Source of the DNA: Thermosyntropha sp.
GTDB lineage: Bacteria > Bacillota > Syntrophomonadia > Syntrophomonadales > Syntrophomonadaceae
DNA length: 64,000 nt
NCBI RefSeq assembly: GCF_017656155.1
Contig: NZ_JACDOH010000003.1
Span: 62,001-126,000, forward strand
Direction of reading: 5' to 3'
Under the pieces are notes generated by a model that was given only the letters and a program-made list of their open reading frames with translations, was not told where the DNA came from and ran no database searches. Below, one piece after another: positions 7,525 through 14,189 of the stretch; the stretch's first letter is position 1; every line of letters starts with the position of its first letter. A program made the position numbers and the translations under genes.

Positions 7525-8847
7525 TTGGAGTCTGGTATGTTAGATAGATTTTTTAAAATGAGTGAGCGCGGAACTGACCTGCGCACCGAAATAATTGCTG
7601 GATTTACAACCTTTGTTACTCTAGCTTATATCCTTTTCGTTAATCCCAATGTATTAAGCGAAGTAGGTATACCTAAAGAAGCAGCTATCACAGCAACTGT
7701 TTTAGCAACGGTCGGAACTACATTACTGGTAGGTTTTCTGGCTAATATGCCTATGGCAGCAGCTCCGGGATTAGGTCTTCAGGCCTTCTTTACCTATACT
7801 GTAGTTTTAGGCATGGGACTTCCCTGGCAGACTGCACTCGGCGCCGTATTTTTCTCCGGAGTATTCTTCTTTATTCTTACTGTAACCGGGGCCCTACAGT
7901 ATATAGTCAAATCTATTCCTGAAGTACTTAAAATTTCAATGAGTGTTGGTGTAGGTTTATTTATCGCCTTTATTGGTTTAAGAGCGGCAGGAGTGGTTGT
8001 TGATAATCCCAATACCTTAGTAGGTATAGGACATATTACAAGTCCTCCGGTTATTTTAAGTATTTTAGGAGTATTTTTGGCAGGTGCCTTAATGGCTCGT
8101 CAGGTTAAAGGTGGGCTTTTAATTTCGATTTTGGCTACAACTATTGTAGGAATGATTCTGGGAGTATTCGACCGTCCTACTGCAATAAGCGACGTAATAT
8201 CCTTTACTCCGCCTGATATCAGTCCTACTTTTGGGAAACTGGATCTGATGGCAGCAGTAAAATACGGTCTTTTCTCCATAGTCTTCAGCTTTACGATTGT
8301 AGAGATGTTTGATAATATCGGCACTTTAATAGGGCTCAGCCGTCGCGCCAATTTAATTGATGAAAACGGTGATATTCCCAATCTTAACAAGTTTCTTTTG
8401 GCACAATCTCTGGGAACTATGTGGAGCTCTATAGTAGGTACCTGTACGGTAACCACCTATGTTGAAAACGCAGCAGGTATAACTGAGGGTGGAAGAACCG
8501 GACTTACAGCTATAGTAGTAGGTATCCTCTTTGCTCTGGCTATATTTTTTGCACCTCTGGTAGGATTAGTACCGGCATATGCTACGGCTCCTGCCCTCAT
8601 AATAATTGGAGCTCTTATGATCCAGGGCATCAAGGACATCGACTTCAGCGATTTCACCGATGCCTTACCTGCTTTTTTAACTATTATTGTTATGCCTTTA
8701 ACTTACAGCATCGCACAGGGTATAGCCTTTGGATTTATTTCTTATGCGGTTGTAAAGACTATAAGCGGCAAAGCCAAAGAAGTTCACTGGCTAGTTTATT
8801 TAATTGCAATCGCATTTATTGTTAATTTTGCTTTAAGACTGGCATAA
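7525..8847 (+). CDS. NCS2 family nucleobase permease (guanine/hypoxanthine type)
   Basis: The 440-residue protein is an AzgA/PbuG-like proton symporter for purine bases. Family signatures are TDLRTEIIAGFTTFVTLAYI at the N-terminus, NPNVLSEVGIPKEAA, MAAAPGLGLQAFFTYTV and the conserved VEMFDNIGTLIGL. About 12 to 13 membrane segments are visible. Translation starts at a TTG (7525) eight nt after AGGAGG. No purine riboswitch was recognised in the 227 bp upstream. Directly downstream are a perfect hairpin and an amidohydrolase gene fragment, which suggests a former purine-salvage pair. Confidence 0.9.
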   Translation: MESGMLDRFFKMSERGTDLRTEIIAGFTTFVTLAYILFVNPNVLSEVGIPKEAAITATVLATVGTTLLVGFLANMPMAAAPGLGLQAFFTYTVVLGMGLPWQTALGAVFFSGVFFFILTVTGALQYIVKSIPEVLKISMSVGVGLFIAFIGLRAAGVVVDNPNTLVGIGHITSPPVILSILGVFLAGALMARQVKGGLLISILATTIVGMILGVFDRPTAISDVISFTPPDISPTFGKLDLMAAVKYGLFSIVFSFTIVEMFDNIGTLIGLSRRANLIDENGDIPNLNKFLLAQSLGTMWSSIVGTCTVTTYVENAAGITEGGRTGLTAIVVGILFALAIFFAPLVGLVPAYATAPALIIIGALMIQGIKDIDFSDFTDALPAFLTIIVMPLTYSIAQGIAFGFISYAVVKTISGKAKEVHWLVYLIAIAFIVNFALRLA

Positions 8848-8863
8848 ATGAACAGGTTTTCAT

Positions 8864-8897
8864 CTCTACAGTCAGGAATAAAATCCTGACTGTAGAG
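8864..8897. repeat. Perfect 14-bp hairpin after the permease gene
   Basis: CTCTACAGTCAGGA (8864-8877) and its exact complement (8884-8897) flank a 6-nt loop ATAAAA. There is no T-run on either side, so it is not a standard terminator. It sits exactly between the permease and the start of the amidohydrolase fragment and could protect the permease mRNA 3' end or mark a deletion junction. Confidence 0.7.
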
Positions 8898-9043
8898 TGA
8901 GAATACATACCATAAACCACACTATTGTTGATGGTAAGCTGGTAATGATTGACGGTCAAATGCTCACTATTGACGAAAAACAGGTAAAAGCTGAAGCAGC
9001 TGAATCTTTAAATCGTGTGCATGAAAGAGTAGGACTTAGCTAA
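8897..9043 (+). pseudogene. C-terminal remnant of an amidohydrolase (MTA/SAH deaminase type)
   Basis: The open frame ending at 9043 encodes a 48-residue stretch containing HTIVDGKLVMIDGQMLTID followed by a helical tail (KQVKAEAAESLNRVHERVGLS). This is the typical C-terminal end of 5-methylthioadenosine/S-adenosylhomocysteine deaminase-like amidohydrolases, where the last beta strands carry a 'VDGKxV' motif. The catalytic domain is absent; the frame is closed at 8879-8881 upstream. A terminator still follows at 9070-9106. The GTG at 8897 has no ribosome site, so it is treated as a gene remnant. It overlaps the comEC stop by 4 bp. Confidence 0.6.
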
Positions 9044-11325
9044 AGTTTAAAAGTTGATATTCTTAATTCGGAGCCATTGCTGAACAAAGTAATGGCTCCT
9101 TTTTTATCTGTACGCAGGATTTCTATATTTTCCTTTGTTAATTCTTTTATAACTTCCGGATGGGGATGACCAAAATTATTTTTCCCCACCGATAAGACAG
9201 CAATTTCAGGACTAATCGTTTTATAAAACTCCGGAATTAATGAACCTCTGCTTCCATGATGAGGAACTTTTACTACCACAGCCTTTTTTAAAAGATTTTC
9301 ATTCAACATAAATTCAATCCCTTCCCGCTCAATATCTCCAGGAAGCAAAAGGGAGAAATTTTTATACTTTAAATAAATTACCAATGAAAAATTATTATAC
9401 TTTTCTTCCGGACTAAAATCTCCTTCCGGATATAAAACTTCCAACCTGAAATCATTTTCCGATTCGATAACATCTCCTTTCTTTAGCCACACGAGATTCC
9501 TTGCCGATTTTTTCATAAAACTGTATTCCGGACAATCCTTAAAAACTTCCGGTAGAGCTACATATTGAACTTTTCGTTCTTTTAACACCAATTCCAATCC
9601 CTGCAGATGATCTATATCAGGGTGCGAATTTATTACCATAAAAATATGATTTATCCCCCTGCAGGAAATATAAGGCATAAGTTTTCTTTCTACAACGGAG
9701 CTAAATCTGCTGCCTCCTCCATCTATAAGAATAAACTTGCCTTGCGGGGTTTTTATAAGTATGCTGTCTCCATGCCCCACATCTATAAAAACAACTTCAA
9801 CTAGCCCACGGTTATAGACAGAGGGAGGTAAGCAAAGAACAATTATAAAACTGCACACCATAAGAATCCCAAGCAAGAAATATTTCCTACTCCTGTCGGC
9901 AAAATTTAGGGAAAAGCAGATTATCAAAATCCCTGCATAGTAAATCATAACTAGCCATATTGAAGGCATTTTAACCCATATATAAGCCCCGGGCAGCTTA
10001 ATAACCATTTTAGAAATTAAAACTATAATTTCAGTTAAAAATCCAGCGGGATATAAAAAGAGAGGACTTAAAAAAGGAAACATAAAACTGCTGAATAACC
10101 CTAAAAATCCTGAAATTATCGCTCCTCCAGCCAAATAAGAAACTAAAATATTGGTTACTATAGAGACCGGATTAAAAAGATAAAAATAGTAAGCAATAAG
10201 AGGAAGGACAGCTAGCTGGGCTGAAAAAGGGACTAAAATTAAATCTGATAGCCATGAGTTACATCTTATTTTCTTTTTTAAGCAGGGATAAAGATAAACC
10301 AGCCCCCAGGTTGCAGCAAAAGAAAGCTGAAAACCCATTTTAAACAGAGTATAAGGATCGATAAGAAGAATTATAAAACCGGAAAGCCCTAAGCTATTTA
10401 AAAGCCCGTTTTCACGTTTTAAATAAAAAGCAGCCATACCCAGGACTGCCATTATAATTGCCCGCATAACCGAAACAGGCCATCCAATTATGCTACCGTA
10501 TATAATTAAAACTGCTGAAGAAATAACAATTTTTTCCCGGGATGAGAAAGAAAAAAAAGACAAAATCCAGGTTATGAGAATAACCAAAAAGCCGACATGA
10601 AGTCCTGAAACAGCAAAAAGATGAGCAATTCCAGCTCGTCTGAATTCTTTATAACTTTCCGGAGATATCTCTTCTTTTTTGCCAAGGAGCATCCCTGAAA
10701 GAACTGCTGCTTCTTTTTTCGGCAAATTCTCCTTTACAGTTTTCCCGGCTTTTTCCCGCCAATTATTGAGAAAAAAATTTATTCCTTTTGCCTTATCTGT
10801 TACCTTTAAATCACTTTCCTTTTTGACCGTAAGAATATAATAAATCCGCTCTTTCTTTAGAAAAGACGGATAATCAAATTCCCCTGGATTACCCGGCTTT
10901 GAAGGCAGAGAAATCCTCCCTTTTACAATAACCTCGTCTCCCTTTTTTATATCTGGCAAAAAATAGGCAAAAACCTGCATTCTTTGCTGATAATCCGGAA
11001 CATCTTCTGCCTTCAAAATAAAGCTGCACTTTTCCTCATAAAACCGGGGATATGATATTACCTTTCCTCTAACCTCTACATTTTGCACGGCAGGGGCAGA
11101 AAGAGGAAAAGGAATTGCAAATAAATTAAGATACAAAGTGCCAGCAAGCAATATAAGACCTGCAATAAAGAGATGTTTGGGCAAATGCGGGAATATAAGG
11201 AACAATAACAAAAGAAGGCTTGTAAAAGCAAAAGCTAAGAAATCCAGCCCGTAGTAGGCCAGAGTTATACCAAAAGCAAATGTTAAAAAAAATTCTATCC
11301 ATAAAGGCACAACTATTTTATACAT
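9040..11325 (-). CDS. comEC: DNA internalization competence protein ComEC/Rec2
   Basis: ComEC forms the membrane channel through which transforming DNA enters the cytoplasm. The 761-residue protein has an N-terminal hydrophobic part and a DUF4131-like soluble domain, a central competence domain with many membrane helices (KEFRRAGIAHLFAVSGLHVGF is the hallmark), and a C-terminal metallo-beta-lactamase domain (VFIDVGHGDSILIKTP, NSHPDIDHLQGLE, VPHHGSRGS). All motifs look intact. It overlaps comEA by 13 bp and is translated from ATG 11325 preceded by AAAGGACC. The last 40 codons also carry a plus-strand terminator. Confidence 0.95.
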   Translation of the reverse strand: MYKIVVPLWIEFFLTFAFGITLAYYGLDFLAFAFTSLLLLLFLIFPHLPKHLFIAGLILLAGTLYLNLFAIPFPLSAPAVQNVEVRGKVISYPRFYEEKCSFILKAEDVPDYQQRMQVFAYFLPDIKKGDEVIVKGRISLPSKPGNPGEFDYPSFLKKERIYYILTVKKESDLKVTDKAKGINFFLNNWREKAGKTVKENLPKKEAAVLSGMLLGKKEEISPESYKEFRRAGIAHLFAVSGLHVGFLVILITWILSFFSFSSREKIVISSAVLIIYGSIIGWPVSVMRAIIMAVLGMAAFYLKRENGLLNSLGLSGFIILLIDPYTLFKMGFQLSFAATWGLVYLYPCLKKKIRCNSWLSDLILVPFSAQLAVLPLIAYYFYLFNPVSIVTNILVSYLAGGAIISGFLGLFSSFMFPFLSPLFLYPAGFLTEIIVLISKMVIKLPGAYIWVKMPSIWLVMIYYAGILIICFSLNFADRSRKYFLLGILMVCSFIIVLCLPPSVYNRGLVEVVFIDVGHGDSILIKTPQGKFILIDGGGSRFSSVVERKLMPYISCRGINHIFMVINSHPDIDHLQGLELVLKERKVQYVALPEVFKDCPEYSFMKKSARNLVWLKKGDVIESENDFRLEVLYPEGDFSPEEKYNNFSLVIYLKYKNFSLLLPGDIEREGIEFMLNENLLKKAVVVKVPHHGSRGSLIPEFYKTISPEIAVLSVGKNNFGHPHPEVIKELTKENIEILRTDKKGAITLFSNGSELRISTFKL
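9070..9106 (+). terminator. Plus-strand terminator inside the comEC 3' coding end
   Basis: GGAGCCATT (9070-9078) pairs with AATGGCTCC (9091-9099) and is followed by seven T's on the plus strand. It lies within comEC codons on the other strand, and would have ended the former permease/amidohydrolase transcript. Confidence 0.75.
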
Positions 11326-11915
11326 ATCTGGTCCTTTAGCTGTTCAAATCTTTTCTCTCCAATCCCGCTTACATTTTTTATGTCTTCAACGCTTTTAAAC
11401 TTTCCGTTTTGAGTTCGATAATCTACTATTCGCTGAGCCAAAGCCGGTCCTATTCCGTTTAATTTTTCAGCCAGCTCCTCAACCGAAGCAGTATTTATAT
11501 TGACCAGATTAGAATTGAAACCAGGATAATTATAGGAAGGAGTGTCCTTTATCGCAGCAGTTTCATCATAAGAAGGTATCCAAACAGTTTCTTCATCTTC
11601 CAGTTTCTTGGCCATAGGAATATATTTAAGGTCAGCAGTTTCAAGGACTCCTCCCGCCTCTTCTACCGCCTCATATACCCTCGCCCCATATAAAAGCTTA
11701 TAGACCCCGGGCTTTACCACCTGTCCTCCTACATAAACCTGTATATATTTATTCTCTTCTTTATTATTCAAGCTGTCTTTTAAATCTGCGTTTTCATTCA
11801 ATTTAATTACCTCACTGACATTTTGGAACTTAAGATCTGCATATTTAATTCCGCCCCAGAAAGCAAATAAAAGAGTTACAAAAAAAACTGTCAAAAACCG
11901 CCTGTTAATCTGCAT
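11313..11915 (-). CDS. comEA: Competence protein ComEA (DNA receptor)
   Basis: ComEA is a membrane-anchored receptor that binds double-stranded DNA outside the cell. The roughly 200-residue product has an N-terminal membrane anchor (FLTVFFVTLLFAFWGGI), a SLBB domain (IQVYVGGQVVKPGVYKLLYGARVYEAV), and a C-terminal helix-hairpin-helix pair (LVNINTASVEELAEKLNGIGPALAQRIVDY, FKSVEDIKNVSGIGEKRFEQLKDQI). I place the start at ATG 11915 because AAGGTG lies nine nt upstream; a GTG/ATG pair at 11927/11924 is possible. It is followed by comEC with overlap, the usual order. Confidence 0.93.
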   Translation of the reverse strand: MQINRRFLTVFFVTLLFAFWGGIKYADLKFQNVSEVIKLNENADLKDSLNNKEENKYIQVYVGGQVVKPGVYKLLYGARVYEAVEEAGGVLETADLKYIPMAKKLEDEETVWIPSYDETAAIKDTPSYNYPGFNSNLVNINTASVEELAEKLNGIGPALAQRIVDYRTQNGKFKSVEDIKNVSGIGEKRFEQLKDQICIK

Positions 11916-12192
11916 TACTTTCATCACCTTATTTTAATATTCTATAAAAAATGTAAAATTCCTCTATCATATGTCAATTTTTTCTTGTTTCAGTACTACT
12001 AAATATATATTTTATCTATGGGATAAAAAAGTTTAATACACTTTAAAATAATTTAGAAAATTTAAATTTTATTTTTTTAGGAAAAAGTTATGGATTAATT
12101 ATTAATTTTATGGAATACTTTAAGTAGAGTGGTTGGCTGATAAGCAGCCGCAGTGCAGACCGCAAAAAATATACTTAAGGGGGAATTATTTA

Positions 12193-13479
12193 ATGAAGGA
12201 AGTATTTGTAGTAGAAGCTGCGCGTACTCCTGTTGCCCGTGCAGGCAAACAGTCCTGGTTTACCAATGTCCGCGCTGATGAATTAACTGCTATCGTTTAC
12301 AAAGAACTCAGAAAAAGATGTGGCTTAGAAGATAAGAAAAAACAAGCTGAAATAATCGACGATGTAGTTTGGGCAACCTGTGCCAATGCTTTCATGGAAC
12401 AGGGTCTCAATATCGGTCGTTTAGCATGGATCCTCTCTGACGGTGCTTATGATGTTCCTGGATGTACTGTTGACCGCTTCTGCGCATCAGGAATACAATC
12501 CATCCAGTATGCAGTATCTACCATGATGTGCGGTTGGGGCGGAGATGTTCAGTTTGCCGGCGGTGTACAGCACATGACCCACATCCCGATGGGCGCCGGA
12601 GCAGACGTTCATCCTGATTTGGGTAAATACATGGATATTGGGGCTATCAGCATGGGCTACACCGCAGAAATAGTAGCACGCCGTTTCAACATATCCCGTG
12701 AAGAACAGGACAAGTTTGCATATGAATCCCATATGAAATGCGCCAAAGCTCAAGAAAAAGATAAATGGAAAGATGTTATCATTCCTATAAAAGCAAAGGT
12801 TCCCGCAAAGAGCGCAAAGAACAATCCCAATCCCTTCAACAAAGAAGCCGCTTATGTAGCTACCGATCACTTGGCAAAAGCCAGAGCTGAAAAAGGCGAA
12901 GAAGACGTTGAAGTAGTAGTAGCCCGCGACCAGGGTGTTCGTCCTGAAACCACTTTGGAAACACTGGCTGCTATGCCAACCGTTTTCATGCAGGATGAAA
13001 AAGCTACCGTAACTGCCGGAAACTCTTCCCAGATAAATGATGCTGCTGCCGGCGTAGTTTTAGCTACCGAAGAAGGGGCAAAGAAACTTGGTCTGAAACC
13101 TAAGATGAAACTGGTTTCCTATGCAGTAATCGGCTTAGAACCTGAAATCATGGGTATTGGACCTGCATTAGCTATACCGAAGGTATTAAAGAGAGCCGGC
13201 ATGACCATGGATCAGATTGATCTTTGGGAAGTTAACGAAGCCTTTGCTTCCCAGTCCGTATATGTCAAGAATACCCTCAAACTGCCTGAAGACCGTCTGA
13301 ATATATGGGGTTCCGGAATTTCCATTGGACATCCTCTGGCATGTACCGGTGCCAGAATTGCATGCGATATAACCGCTATCCTGTCCGATCCCGACTACGC
13401 TGATGTAGAATATGTAATGGAATCCATGTGTATCGGACATGGTCACGGTGCAGCTGCTATCTGGCAGAGAGTAAAATAA
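12193..13479 (+). CDS. Acetyl-CoA acetyltransferase (thiolase)
   Basis: This 428-residue thiolase cleaves 3-ketoacyl-CoA with CoA, the last step of beta-oxidation, or condenses two acetyl-CoA. The nucleophile Cys97 lies in TVDRFCASGIQSIQ; the GHP motif (SIGHPLACTGAR) and the C-terminal CIGHGHGAA supply the other active-site residues. The start ATG has AAGGGGG eight to nine nt upstream; an ORF extension to 12133 lacks a ribosome site. The insert PAKSAKNNPNPFNKEAAYVATDHLAKARAEKG makes it longer than the 390-residue norm. It is monocistronic with its own terminator. A role with the acyl-CoA dehydrogenases at 33.8-40 kb is inferred. Confidence 0.93.
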   Translation: MKEVFVVEAARTPVARAGKQSWFTNVRADELTAIVYKELRKRCGLEDKKKQAEIIDDVVWATCANAFMEQGLNIGRLAWILSDGAYDVPGCTVDRFCASGIQSIQYAVSTMMCGWGGDVQFAGGVQHMTHIPMGAGADVHPDLGKYMDIGAISMGYTAEIVARRFNISREEQDKFAYESHMKCAKAQEKDKWKDVIIPIKAKVPAKSAKNNPNPFNKEAAYVATDHLAKARAEKGEEDVEVVVARDQGVRPETTLETLAAMPTVFMQDEKATVTAGNSSQINDAAAGVVLATEEGAKKLGLKPKMKLVSYAVIGLEPEIMGIGPALAIPKVLKRAGMTMDQIDLWEVNEAFASQSVYVKNTLKLPEDRLNIWGSGISIGHPLACTGARIACDITAILSDPDYADVEYVMESMCIGHGHGAAAIWQRVK

Positions 13480-13495
13480 TAACTAAATGTATCGA

Positions 13496-13530
13496 AAGAG
13501 GAAGAGCTTCAACTCTTCCTCTTATTTTTT
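13496..13530 (+). terminator. Terminator after thiolase
   Basis: AAGAGGAAGAG (13496-13506) pairs with CTCTTCCTCTT (13513-13523) and is followed by ATTTTTT. Confidence 0.9.
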
Positions 13531-13541
13531 AAATCTCATCT

Positions 13542-13700
13542 CTACTTTTTCTCATAGCTGGCACAGTAATTTTCATCTTCTGCGCATCCACTGTTTACAT
13601 TGCTTATAGGACTGATCTGGATCTGCTGCAGACTGCAGTAATTATTAGAATAATGTTTGCAGCTGGAAACATCACATCTTATAGTCTGCTTTCCATTCAT
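13542..13700 (-). CDS. DUF1540 domain protein
   Basis: The 52-residue product matches DUF1540, a small Cys-rich family common in Clostridia. It has the pattern RCDVSSCKHYSNNYCSL, later CAEDENYCASYEKK, giving five to six cysteines that likely bind a metal. The start ATG 13700 follows AAGGGGGATTTT. The function is unknown; relatives are often expressed during sporulation. It is a lone gene between the thiolase terminator and the T-box promoter. Confidence 0.8.
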   Translation of the reverse strand: MNGKQTIRCDVSSCKHYSNNYCSLQQIQISPISNVNSGCAEDENYCASYEKK

Positions 13701-13809
13701 ATTAACTAAAATCCCCCTTTCTTTTAGCATCAGTATTATTTTTTACTTTCGGGTCTTCTTTATGCCTGAAATTTATTCCCCATTTTGAAAAAATTTTTTT
13801 ATTTTATTG

Positions 13810-13838
13810 TTGACTTCAGGCTACAATTATCATATAAT
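13810..13838 (+). promoter_or_regulatory. Sigma-A promoter of the T-box/tRNA-Ala/leuS transcript
   Basis: TTGACT (13810-13815) and TATAAT (13833-13838) are separated by 17 bp, a near-consensus vegetative promoter. Transcription would start near 13845, just before the T-box stem I, so the T-box, the tRNA and leuS share one transcript. Confidence 0.85.
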
Positions 13839-14015
13839 TTCTTTTGTCAATCGAATATTGAAAAGCGGTGAACCGGAGTAGTAAGCCAAATCTTCAGAGA
13901 GCTGCCGGCTGGTGCGAGGCAGTGGATGATGCTGAACTCGCCGGGGAGCTTTGCAGGTGAAACAAGTAGCCTGTAACGGTAACTTCCGTTAAGGTTAATG
14001 AGCGGACAAAGATGT

Positions 14016-14091
14016 GGGGCTATAGCGCAGTTGGGAGCGCGCTTGAATGGCATTCAAGAGGTCGAGGGTTCGAATCCCTCTAGCTCCACCA
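14016..14091 (+). tRNA. tRNA-Ala (anticodon GGC), embedded in the leuS T-box leader
   Basis: The 76 nt fold into a complete cloverleaf: acceptor GGGGCTA/TAGCTCC, D stem GCGC/GCGC, anticodon stem CTTGA/TCAAG with loop ATGGCAT (anticodon GGC), variable AGGTC, T stem GAGGG/CCCTC with loop TTCGAAT, discriminator A and an encoded CCA. The G3-U70 wobble pair, the alanine identity element, is present. All stems are perfect apart from that wobble, so it appears functional. It is transcribed from 13810-13838 as part of the leuS leader and lies upstream of the leader terminator. It would thus be made even when leuS is attenuated. Confidence 0.97.
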
Positions 14092-14125
14092 TTATTTTAT
14101 TTGTCAATAAGGGTGGTACCGCGGG

Positions 14126-14162
14126 AAACTCTCGTCCCTTGTTCGGGAATGAGAGTTTTTTT
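14126..14162 (+). terminator. T-box attenuator terminator
   Basis: AAACTCTC (14126-14133) pairs with GAGAGTTT (14151-14158), with inner TCCC/GGGA pairs, then a T-run to 14162. It competes with the T-box antiterminator for 14126-14140. Confidence 0.92.
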
Positions 14163-14189
14163 ATTTATCTTTTGAGGAGGAAGGTGTAA

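Larger units (their letters stand above)
13855..14162 (+). ncRNA. Leucine T-box riboswitch leader of leuS, containing a tRNA gene
   Basis: T-box leaders read the charging state of a tRNA. Visible parts are stem I with the AGAGAG and GGCTGGTGCGAGGC apical region, a specifier region GATGCTGAACTCGCC with the leucine codon CTC at 13937-13939, the stem II/IIA-B region (13956-14008), the T-box sequence AAGGGTGGTACCGCG at 14109-14123, and the terminator at 14126-14162. The antiterminator (AAGGG 14109-14113 with CCCTT 14136-14140) excludes the terminator. The CTC specifier agrees with the downstream leuS. A 76-nt tRNA-Ala gene replaces stem III between sensor and switch, which I have not seen in a T-box before. 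Confidence 0.92.

Noticed and set aside
12134-12150. Sigma-54-like GG-N10-GC pattern upstream of the thiolase (TGGCTGATAAGCAGC)
   Set aside because: The -24 half fits, but the -12 half is CAGC instead of TTGC, and the sequence is equally a plain GGCTG/CAGCC hairpin.
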